Assembly (NCBI GenBank): GCA_018003015.1
Contig: JAGNEZ010000001.1
Coordinates: 78,808 to 142,807, forward strand
Direction of reading: 5' to 3'
Source of the DNA: Phycisphaerae bacterium
GTDB taxonomy: Bacteria > Planctomycetota > Phycisphaerae > UBA1845 > PWPN01
Length of the DNA stretch: 64,000 nt
Shown: positions 41,801-49,700 of the stretch, piece by piece
How the letters are laid out: each line of letters opens with the position of its first letter
Position numbering within the stretch: the first letter of the stretch is position 1
The notes under the pieces: model-generated
The model's database searches: none
The model's input: the letters and a program-made list of their open reading frames with translations, nothing else
What the model was told of the DNA's origin: nothing
Translations under genes and position numbers: made by a program

Positions 41801-42095
41801 TTCGTTTGTGAAAACTTTCGTGCGCCCGGCGTCGGGCAAGCCGTTCCTCTCACTCCAGTTCGACGGCCACTCCAACGACGCGGGCATGATGACACGCTGC
41901 GAGGCCTATCTCGACAGCAAGGGGATCCTGCGATGGTGGCGAACCTGCAAAACCGAAATCGCGGCCACAGCCTCGCTGGCCGACGACTCTACATCCCACA
42001 AATGGCTTACGCCGGCTGCCGACTCGTGGCCGCCTGCTTCCGATCGATCGGCATCGACGCCCAGCCGGCACCCGACTCCGACGCCGAAACCCTAG
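38868..42095 (+). CDS. Acyl-CoA dehydratase activase with two ASKHA ATPase domains and DUF2229
   Basis: A 1075-residue protein. It holds two BcrAD/BadFG-type ATPase domains: the first starts IHLGLDIGAVGIKAAILADR, the second near residue 350 as AYLGLDIGSVGTKLVVIDEQ. Each has the Cys ligands of the bridging Fe4S4 cluster (DCAAGTGAFLDQQ with GRCSVF; EACAAGTGSFLEE with ERCTVF). A Cys-rich linker (CKGCGNHCSVQEF) precedes a DUF2229 region (VGVPLAMYAHDLLPLYRRFF, PTIRMQHGPAEM). Such activases use ATP to drive low-potential electrons into 2-hydroxyacyl-CoA dehydratases or benzoyl-CoA-reductase-like enzymes in anaerobes. Family-like sequence ends at EAYLDSKGILRWW; the last 50 residues are Ser/Pro/Thr-rich and only mirror the overlapping gene. 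Confidence 0.92.
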   Translation: MRIHLGLDIGAVGIKAAILADRTAANDLPSPTGAAHLLRSVEVPPGQDTAVLVTHYRRTKGRPSEAVQSLLKDILNDIPADQIAGLMLTGSGSDLVAKAASTPRCNEFQAIARAVDLLHPEVRTVFEMGGETSKYLKLGPDPASGTLGIIDYSTNGDCAAGTGAFLDQQASRLKFAVEDIGSLVAQAQRAAQIAGRCSVFAKSDMIHAQQKGFAPPEVLRGLCKAVAVNYKAAVVKGRAPEAPVILIGGVSANAAVVNELRGVFDLDENTLTVPEAAESLAAIGAAVISAASNQADTQAVREQLARLTGNHRDAACDFATSPPLTLDRVKLLRNQVKPYQIPENGYLIDAYLGLDIGSVGTKLVVIDEQGDVVHSIFTRTDGRPIEVVTRHMRELEQAVGAKVRILAVGTTGSGRELIGELVGADAITDEITCHKTGATFVGDRLLGKRPQTIFEIGGQDSKFISLESEGDGSGDTIVVDFTMNEACAAGTGSFLEERAEELGVSIKNEFSAEAFKSKAPIKLGERCTVFMERDVNTCMQRGAKREDVIAGLAYSVVYNYINRVVRGRPIGDCVFFQGGTAYNDAVAAAFSAVTGKEIIVPPHNAVLGAIGAALLAREKIATTGQTTRFRGYHLDEVDYAIREFTCKGCGNHCSVQEFTVEGEKTFWGDKCSDRYRKRAKSDRKPIITDLVALRKELLYADDRGDPADATLTVGVPLAMYAHDLLPLYRRFFRDCGFKFVLSDETNRQTIRMGYDCVVAEPCFPIIVAHGHVADLIEKKVDYIWLPNILSAQTKFAARESHVCAWGQTLPFVIRQAPAFKTWQGRILCPTIRMQHGPAEMREQMVATAAALGVKRRTADKAFSTGWAALETFRDKYLEAGREALDVLRDTGENGVVLVGRPYNLHDPGVTLATARKLRELYGVNLIPIDALPLDTDISDVNANMYWEYGRRILAAGKLIADYPNLHMIYITNFKCGPDSFVKTFVRPASGKPFLSLQFDGHSNDAGMMTRCEAYLDSKGILRWWRTCKTEIAATASLADDSTSHKWLTPAADSWPPASDRSASTPSRHPTPTPKP

Positions 42096-43228
42096 AACTC
42101 GGCGGCCTCCACGTCAGCGGCGAGGAATGCCTCCCCCATAAGGTCACCGTCGGCGATTTCATGAAGATCTGCCGCCAGCCCGACTTCGAGCCCGCCAAGA
42201 CCGCCTTCATGATGCCCACCGCCCACGGCCCCTGCCGATTCGGGCAGTACGCCCCCTACCTGCGCAACATGCTCGACCAGATGGGCCTCCAGGACGTCAT
42301 GGTCTTCTCCCCAACCAGCGCCGACGGCTACGACGGATTCGGCGAAAACGCCCGCGAACTGACCAAGAACCTGTGGATGGGCGTTATCGTCGGCGACCTG
42401 GCCCTCAAGTTCCTGCTCAAAACCCGCCCCTACGAAACTCAGCCCGGAACCAGCGACCAGGTCTTCCAGGAATCCGTCGCCAGCTTCGCCCAGGTCCTCT
42501 CCACCCCCGGCCTCAAGACCAAAACCCGGCTCAACGAACTGGTCAAACGCATCGGGCAAATGCGCGACCAGTTCCGCGCCGTCCCCGCCAGGTACCTCAA
42601 GGGACGCCCGCTCATCGGCCTGGTCGGCGAGATCTTCTGCCGACTCAACACCTTCAGCAACGACGACGTCGCCCGCCGAATCGAAAAATTCGGCGGCGAA
42701 TGCTGGCTCTCCGACGTCGCCGAGTGGGTCTGGTACGTCAACTGGTACGTCGAGCACAAGCTGGTACGCAACCGGGGACGGCTCAACGCCACCATGCTCA
42801 CCCACAAAATCAAGACCCACCTGCAGCACAAGTACGAGCAGATCCTCCTCGCCCCCGTCCTGGAGGATCTCCGCGGCTACGAAGAACCTCACGACATCCG
42901 CGATGTGCTCCGCCAGGCCGAACCCTATCTGCCCCCCACCGGCTGCATCGGCGAGATGGTCCTCAGCGTCGGCAAGTCCATATACCTCCACGAGAAGGGC
43001 GCAGATGGCATCATCGACATCAGCCCGTTCACCTGCATGAACGGCATCGTCTGCGAGGCGGTCTACCCCGCGGTCAGTAAGGCCCACGAGGACCTGCCCA
43101 TCCGCATCTGCTACTTCGACGGAGTCAACACCCACATCGACCGCGACCTGGAAATCTTCCTCGACCTGGCCAGAGCCTACCAGCGCCGCAAACGCCGGCC
43201 ACGGGTCTACCCGGCGTATTTCGAGTGA
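41933..43228 (+). CDS. 2-hydroxyacyl-CoA dehydratase (HgdB/BcrC)-like protein
   Basis: A 431-residue protein. LAGRRLYIPQMAYAGCRLVA, GGLHVSGEECLPHKVTVGDF, TAHGPCRFGQYAPYLRN and ISPFTCMNGIVCEAVYPAVS are the Cys-containing blocks of the HgdB-like C-terminal module that in many bacteria is fused behind the activase in a single protein of about 1400 residues. Here it is a separate frame, overlapping the activase by 163 bases. ATG 41933 is preceded by AAGGGG eight bases upstream, supporting independent translation; the ORF could also start upstream inside the activase. It is probably an electron-accepting or scaffolding partner of the activase; the CoA substrate is unknown. Confidence 0.88.
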   Translation: MVANLQNRNRGHSLAGRRLYIPQMAYAGCRLVAACFRSIGIDAQPAPDSDAETLELGGLHVSGEECLPHKVTVGDFMKICRQPDFEPAKTAFMMPTAHGPCRFGQYAPYLRNMLDQMGLQDVMVFSPTSADGYDGFGENARELTKNLWMGVIVGDLALKFLLKTRPYETQPGTSDQVFQESVASFAQVLSTPGLKTKTRLNELVKRIGQMRDQFRAVPARYLKGRPLIGLVGEIFCRLNTFSNDDVARRIEKFGGECWLSDVAEWVWYVNWYVEHKLVRNRGRLNATMLTHKIKTHLQHKYEQILLAPVLEDLRGYEEPHDIRDVLRQAEPYLPPTGCIGEMVLSVGKSIYLHEKGADGIIDISPFTCMNGIVCEAVYPAVSKAHEDLPIRICYFDGVNTHIDRDLEIFLDLARAYQRRKRRPRVYPAYFE

Positions 43229-43234
43229 GCCCCC

Positions 43235-45658
43235 TCAACGCACCTTGTCGTATGGCCACATCTCGATCCCGCCGTCCATCACCCGCACTTGGCGGAACCC
43301 GGCATGGCGAAGAATGATCGACGCCTCGTAGGCCCGCAACGAGAGCTTGCTGAAAACCACAATCTCCCGGTCACGCGGCAGCTCGTCGAGGCGGCCGCGA
43401 AGCGCACCCAGCGAAATGAACGTCGAACCCGCCAGGTGAATCTGCTCGTGTTCGCCCGGAGTGCGCACGTCGAGAAAAACAAACTCCCGCTTCTCGTCAA
43501 GCATCCCGCGGACCTCGGCGGGGGAAACGCCCACCATGTGGCCATCAAGCTTGTTCCGGGCCACATTCGCCGCGGTGATCAGGTTGTCCATGACCGACGA
43601 GTAAGGCGGCGCGTAAGTGAGATCCAGGCAGGCAATCTGATCCACGGTCATCCCCCCAATGATCGCCGTCGCCGCCAGATCGATCCGCTTCTCGCCCAGC
43701 CCCGGCCCCACCGCCTGAGCCCCAAGCAGCCGCCGCGTCGCCCGATCCACCACCAGCTTGAGCAGCAGCATCTTCGCGTTGGGCATGAACGGCTCCCGGT
43801 CCGGCCCGGGAACCAGCACGCTGACCACATCGAAACCACATTCACGGGCCAGGTACTCCGAAAGCCCCGTCCGGGCCACGCAGTACTCGAACACCTTGCA
43901 CACCGCGCTCGCCAACACCCCCGGAAAACGATCCGAGCCGCCACACACGTTCACCGCCGCCACCCGCCCCTGCTTGCTGGCCACCGAACCGTACGGCACG
44001 TACCGCGCTTTCCCCGTGATCAGCCCTCGCGTCTCGACGCAGTCGCCGGCCGCGTAAATGTCCGGATCCGACGTCCGCATCATCTCGTCCACCTTGATCG
44101 CCCCCGTCGTCCCAATCACCAGCCCGGCATTCTCGGCCAACTTGACGTTCGGCCGAAACCCGATCGCCAGAATGACCAGATCGGCCGGAAGAAGCCCCCT
44201 GTCGGTCAAAACCTCCCGAACCTTCCCGTCACCCTTGAACGCCTGGACCGCCGTCCTCGTCATCATCCGAACACCCTTGGACTCCAGGTGCTGCTCGACC
44301 AGCGCGGCCATCTCGGCATCCAGGATCGGAAGCGGCTGCGGCCGACGCTCGACAATCGTCACCCGGCACCCCTTCTCCACCAGGTTCTGCGTGATCTCAA
44401 CGCCCAGAATGCCGCCCCCGACAATGACCACGTCCCGAGCCTTGCCCCCGGCCAGCGCCGACTTGATCCGCTCCGCGTTCTTCAGCCCGTGCAGCGTGAC
44501 CACATTGTGCAGATTCGAACCCGGAATGGGCGGAATCGTCGGAACCGAACCCGTGGTCAGAATCAGCTTATCATAAACCAGCGCCGACTCCGCCCCGGAC
44601 ACGCCATCCCGCACCCGAACGGTACGCTCGGCCCGATCAATGGCCAACGCCTCGGTCTGATTCATCACCCGCACGTTCTTGATGCTCTGAAAAAACACCG
44701 GATCCCGAACCGCACCCGCCGGCGTGCTCAGCAGCCCGCGAGGATCACCCACCACCCCGGACATGTAGTACGGAAGCCCGCACCCGGCGCAGGCAAGAAA
44801 CTGGCTCTGCTCCACAATCGTCACCTCGGCGTCAGGCATGAGGCGGATAATCTTGGACGCCGCCTTGGGCCCGGCGACCGAACCGCCGACAATGACCACC
44901 CGCAAACGTGCAGGCATGGGCGTTCCTCCCGCCTGGGCAGCCGGAGCGTGATCCGGCCGCGGCAGGCACAGAACAATGCGCGCCCCCCCAAACTCCGATG
45001 GCTCGGCCCACACCCTCCCGCCAGCCGCTTCCACCACCGACTTCACAAACGCCAGGCCAAGCCCCGTCCCCGACCGGGCCGAACCCGTCGCCCTCGCCGT
45101 GCGATGAAACGGCTCAAACACCTTCTCCCGGTCATCGGCCGCAATCCCCACCCCCGAATCCGACACCGCCAGCAACACCCCACCACCACCTGCATCCGGC
45201 GAAAGACTGACCACCACCCGCCCGTGCTCCGGCGTGTACTTGAAGGCATTGCTCAACAGGGCATCGAGAACCTCAGTCATCGCCGGCTCGTAGCCCCGCA
45301 CCACCGCCAACTCGTCCCCCATGTCCAGCGCTAGGCTCACGTGCGCCCGGCGAGACTCCTCGACATGACGCGGCCAGACCTTCCGAATCAGGGCGGCGAG
45401 ATCGGCCGTGCTCGTCACCGCCAGATGCGAGTCGCTCGCCCGGGCAATGGCCAGCATGCGCTCCGCCGCCCCAAGCGCCTGCTCGCACCGGGCCAGGGCC
45501 TTGCTCACCAGGTCCTTCTGCTGGTCATTGAGCGGGCCGGCAAACTCGCCGAGCAACGTCTTGAGCAACATCGCGGCCGTGGCCACCGGCCCCTTCAACT
45601 GATGGGCAACCAGCGACGCATACTTCAATCGCTCAAACTGACTCTCCTCGGCAGACAT
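43235..45658 (-). CDS. Fusion: histidine kinase, CoA-disulfide reductase-like flavoprotein, rhodanese domain
   Basis: An 807-residue three-part protein. Residues 1-235: histidine kinase with His19 in LVAHQLKGPV, N box LLSNAFKYTPE (Asn137), G boxes SDSGVGIA and SGTGLGL. About 250-690: an FAD/NAD(P)H disulfide reductase of the CoA-disulfide reductase type: VVIVGGSVAG, the redox-active Cys motif CAGCGLPYYMSG (Cys293), VVIVGGGILGVEITQNL and IYAAGDCVETR, ending in the dimerisation region TYAPPYSSVMDNLITAANVA. About 710-807: a rhodanese domain with VFLDVRTPGEHEQIHLAG and DGGIEMW, but the active-site Cys is replaced by Ser770 (IVVFSKLSLRAYEA). It may couple thiol or CoA redox state to signalling. 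Convergent with the activase operon, six bases away. Confidence 0.9.
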   Translation of the reverse strand: MSAEESQFERLKYASLVAHQLKGPVATAAMLLKTLLGEFAGPLNDQQKDLVSKALARCEQALGAAERMLAIARASDSHLAVTSTADLAALIRKVWPRHVEESRRAHVSLALDMGDELAVVRGYEPAMTEVLDALLSNAFKYTPEHGRVVVSLSPDAGGGGVLLAVSDSGVGIAADDREKVFEPFHRTARATGSARSGTGLGLAFVKSVVEAAGGRVWAEPSEFGGARIVLCLPRPDHAPAAQAGGTPMPARLRVVIVGGSVAGPKAASKIIRLMPDAEVTIVEQSQFLACAGCGLPYYMSGVVGDPRGLLSTPAGAVRDPVFFQSIKNVRVMNQTEALAIDRAERTVRVRDGVSGAESALVYDKLILTTGSVPTIPPIPGSNLHNVVTLHGLKNAERIKSALAGGKARDVVIVGGGILGVEITQNLVEKGCRVTIVERRPQPLPILDAEMAALVEQHLESKGVRMMTRTAVQAFKGDGKVREVLTDRGLLPADLVILAIGFRPNVKLAENAGLVIGTTGAIKVDEMMRTSDPDIYAAGDCVETRGLITGKARYVPYGSVASKQGRVAAVNVCGGSDRFPGVLASAVCKVFEYCVARTGLSEYLARECGFDVVSVLVPGPDREPFMPNAKMLLLKLVVDRATRRLLGAQAVGPGLGEKRIDLAATAIIGGMTVDQIACLDLTYAPPYSSVMDNLITAANVARNKLDGHMVGVSPAEVRGMLDEKREFVFLDVRTPGEHEQIHLAGSTFISLGALRGRLDELPRDREIVVFSKLSLRAYEASIILRHAGFRQVRVMDGGIEMWPYDKVR

Positions 45659-45838
45659 GCCCGCCTCTCCTCGGCCGAAAGAACGAGCCCATTGTAGCGG
45701 CCGACGTGAACTGAAGGCAAAAGAGGAAAACGCGGCAATCAGGGATCATAGTTGACTGCTACACGCTCACCCCAGACCCTTGCCCCCCATGCCCAGTCCC
45801 TTGCTTTTCTCCCCCCCTTCCGTTACCAAGATCAGTTT

Positions 45839-45854
45839 TTGAGCTTAGGCTCAA
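45839..45854 (+). promoter_or_regulatory. Hairpin abutting the ribosome site of the PIG-L gene
   Basis: TTGAGC (45839-45844) and GCTCAA (45849-45854) form a perfect 6-bp stem with a TTAG loop, directly followed by GGGAG. It could affect ribosome access; function is inference. Confidence 0.35.
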
Positions 45855-45868
45855 GGGAGTGAAATCGC

Positions 45869-46621
45869 ATGGCCAAAACCGTCCTGGCTTTCATGGCCCA
45901 CCCGGATGACGTCGAATTCAAGTGCGCCGGCACCCTCGCCCGCCTTAAACAGGAGGCCGGCTGCCGAATCGTCATCGCCACCGCGACCAGCGGCGACTGC
46001 GGCTCCGTCCAGTACCCGCCACAAGAAATCGCCCGGATCCGCAACCAGGAGGCCAAACAATCGGCCGCCATCCTCGACGCCGACTACTACTGCGCCGGGT
46101 CGGTCGACCTGCTGATCGTCTACAACGAGAACACCATCCGCCGCTTTACCGAAGTCGTTCGTAAGGCCCAACCGGATATCGTCATCACCGCTCCACCGGC
46201 CGACTACCTCATCGACCACGAAATGACCAGCCACCTGGTCCGCACCGCCTGTTTCGCCGCCCCCGCCCCCAACTTCCTCACCTACGACATCGACCCGGCC
46301 AAGCCCATCCCGGCCGTCCCTCACCTCTACTACTGCGACGCCGTCGATCACAAGGACATCCACGGCCAGCCGTTCCAGAGCACCTTCGTCGTCGATATCA
46401 CCGCCGTGCAGCCAATCAAGGAGAAAATGCTCGCCTGCCACGCCTCCCAGCGCGACTGGCTCCGGGCCCACCATGGAATCGACGAGTATTTGGACATGAT
46501 GCACCGCGCCGACGAAACCAACGGCCGGCTGATCAACCGACCTGCCGGCGAAGCCTTCCGCATGCACGCCGGTCACGGCTACCCGCAGGACAACATCATC
46601 ACCACATTGCTGAAGACGTGA
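45869..46621 (+). CDS. PIG-L/LmbE-family deacetylase
   Basis: A 250-residue zinc-dependent deacetylase of the PIG-L family, which includes GlcNAc-inositol and bacillithiol-pathway deacetylases and catabolic N-acetylglucosamine-derivative enzymes. The metal site is FMAHPDDVEFKCAGT (AHPDD), then ARIRNQEAKQSAAIL (RxxE region) and TAPPADYLIDHEMTSHLVRT with the third metal His. AAGGGAG is about nine bases before ATG 45869. It stands alone between two convergent/divergent neighbours, so its substrate is not indicated. Cytoplasmic; no signal peptide. Confidence 0.9.
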   Translation: MAKTVLAFMAHPDDVEFKCAGTLARLKQEAGCRIVIATATSGDCGSVQYPPQEIARIRNQEAKQSAAILDADYYCAGSVDLLIVYNENTIRRFTEVVRKAQPDIVITAPPADYLIDHEMTSHLVRTACFAAPAPNFLTYDIDPAKPIPAVPHLYYCDAVDHKDIHGQPFQSTFVVDITAVQPIKEKMLACHASQRDWLRAHHGIDEYLDMMHRADETNGRLINRPAGEAFRMHAGHGYPQDNIITTLLKT

Positions 46622-46713
46622 ACAAGAACCGGAGATTGCGGCCAGCAATCAGCAGTCAACACGCGGCAGGCACTCGGCTATCCGCACCTTGCCGACCGCC
46701 TCTCCTCCCCCTC

Positions 46714-49700
46714 TCAGTCGTCCACCGTGTTATAGTACCCGATCGGAGCCGTCTCCGTGATCCGCTCCGGCAAGTCATTGCTGTACAGGCACCGCGTCCG
46801 GTCCACGGTCACCTGCGTCCGGAGCCAGATCGGCTGGCCCGCAGAGGTGTCTCCGATCACCGCGTAGATCGTGAACACGTGGCTCTTCACCGTCGCCCAG
46901 TCCTGAAGCCGAACCAGAGGCGCGATCCACTGCAGGTATCCCAGGTACGTGAACGGCCGCTGAACGCTCGTGGGATCGTCCGTGGTCGTCTCGTACTGGT
47001 AGGAACGGAAGCCCCCCATCGTCAGCGTCTCGTTGGTCCCACCATCCTTCTTGGTACTGACTTCCACCTTGATACTGCTGATCAGATCACACAGCGAGCC
47101 GACGGACGCGAAACCCGGCGCACCACTGCTGTTCGCCACCAGCGTCCGGACGTTGCCATCACCCCATTGCACCGACCGGTTCTCGCGATAGCTGACCATC
47201 GACCGGGCCCATTCCGCCGAAACACTGGGCAGCCCTACCCCGGTCTTCCTGAAAGCCAGCGGGTCAGCCGGCTTGACGGCGTAATGCTCATCAACCAACG
47301 CCCCCATGAACACCGCCCCAGGCCGGCTCTTCAGCTGCTTGAAGCTCGCCGGATCCAGCCGCCAGCTCTCCAACTCGGCCACCGGCAACCCCGAGAGCGG
47401 ACCACCGTCCATATTCGGAATCGCATTGTCCGAAGCCACCGAGGTCGAGAACGAAGGGATGGCGTCCGGCAGAACCGGCAGACCGTCGAGCACCCACCAC
47501 GGGGCCAGGTTCACATTGACCCGCCCGCTGACCTTCGGACCCAGCGGCGAGGCGGCATCCTCCACCGGCTCCACCCGCGGATAGCTGCACCTCAAGACGC
47601 CGGTCGCATCGTACGCCGCAAACGCATAAGCCCCACCGTACGCCGCAGCGTAGTCCAGCGAGTCAACCATCCCCATACTGTCGGCAGCAGCTCCCGTCAG
47701 AGCCTTGGGCAGAGGCCGGACCAACTCCTCCAGGGGCAGCGCCGTGAAGTAGTCGTACACCAGCTGGCCCCACGGCCCGCTGAACCGGCCCTTCTGGCCA
47801 TCAAGATCCATGGCCCTTTGATCAGTGTCAAAAACAGGTAGATGCCCGTTATCGACCTGCACCAGCTGGCCGAAGACCTGACGCCCCGTCCCCGGCGGCG
47901 ACTGCGTGGCCGCCACGGTGGCAGGTGTCTGAATGCCGCTGGCAACGTCCTGCCGGTGCGCATAACGAGTCACCAGCAGCAGCGTGCCCGTGGTCGGGAA
48001 CGCAATGCAGCCACCAGTGTACGGGTCGATGCCGCGATCCGAGGTCACAATCGGGAACGGCGCCAAGGGAGCCTTCGCGGGAAGGTAAACCTTGACCGCG
48101 TTGTCCGGTGGCTTGACGAACGGACTGAAGGCCAGAGCACCGCTCGCACTCGCCTCACCAAGCTGGATGCCCAGCGCCTCACGCCAGGCAAGCCACTGGT
48201 TGTCGCAGACCACCTTCTTCGGCGCCGGACTGTAGGGCAGCGAGTCCCGCTCGCTGAGCTTGGGCAGGAAACCGGCGGCGGACATGGGATGCGAATTCAG
48301 AAGATTGTGCTGCATGCGGCCCTCGCCCACGCCCAGCCGGGTCAGCGGGTCTGCATCATAGTTCAGCGGGAACAAGACCTGGCGCCCCAGCGTGAAATAC
48401 CAGTGTTGCGGCGGCTCCCCCGCGGGCTCCTTCGGACGCTGGAGCGAAGTGTCCAGCACCAGCAGATCACTGGCCCCCGTCGGAGACTTGATCTTCGCGT
48501 CGCTGGTGTCCCACTCACCCGCCCATCGCGTCGCCGGCAGCTGCGGAACCCCGGCAGGGATGACACCCGCTCCCGGATCCGTCGGCATCATCTCGTCGAT
48601 CACGACTCTCAAGCTACCCCCGCCCACCCCGGAAACGTCCACGATCCGCAGCCCGTTGCGAACCAGCTGCACCGGCTGTCCCGCTCCAATCTTGAAGCCG
48701 GTGGCCTGGAACACGTTCTTGTTGACGACCGCGGGAACGGCGAGATTCGGGTCACCGTTGATCGAGTTGATCACCTTCACGGCTTGGTCGGACGCGGTCG
48801 AACTCATGATCACCAGGTAGCTGCGCGGGGCAATCGTCTTGGACGGCGTGGTGACCACGTCAACCAGCTTGATGGCACCGGCTACATCGTTGTTGACCTG
48901 AAGCTCGAGCCCGCTGAGACTGAGCTCCTCGTCATACGGATTGTAAATCTCAACGGCATAGACCGATCTGCCGTCATCCCGGTTCGCGTTCCAGGCCAGG
49001 GGGATCTGCGTCGTGTCCACCGTGATCACCACCCTGGCGTACGCCTCGGTCAGGTATGGCTGCTTCTCAACCCCGAAGACCTTGACCACAGGGGCACCCG
49101 CGGGCCACTCAAAGTAGGTGCTCGCCTGGAGCTTGTAGGCGTAGGGAACCGCGGCACCCGCACCCCACTCACTCACGGCCAGCAACGCGGTGTCATCATC
49201 AGCGAAATCAACCGTGTTCACCGCCAACTGAGCGGCCAAGTGAATCTGCTGCCGCAGCTGGGCCTCCGTCGGATCAACGTGGGTGCCCGGCACCGTGGTG
49301 TGCTGAATCATCGCCAGGTAATAGGCCATCAACTGCTCGACCCGGCGATAGCTCGGAGTCTCAACGAAAGTGGACCCGCTGTAAACCGGAACGAGCACGT
49401 CCCGCAGACTGAAGGCCGTGCGGAGCCCGGCTGTATTGAACTCCAGCGAATTGCCCGGGACGCCGTCCAATACACTCCCAACCCGCCCGACCGCGTTCGC
49501 CGGGAAGTTGACCGCGTTGGCCGGATCCGGGTTCAGAATGTAGTAAAGGCCGCGGTAGAAGTCCCTGTACGTCGGATCAGCGACATTGACCCCCTTCTCG
49601 AATCGCCCTTGCTCATCCCGGTTGGGCCGCAGGATATCATCACTGCTGAAGGCCGTCACCAGATGCCGCCGGTCGTAAGTGTCCTTGCTCGCCGTGTAAG

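Noticed and set aside
43289-45334. 681-codon plus-strand frame opposite the kinase-reductase fusion
   Set aside because: No domains, extreme Arg/His/Pro content; the minus strand carries three recognisable domains.
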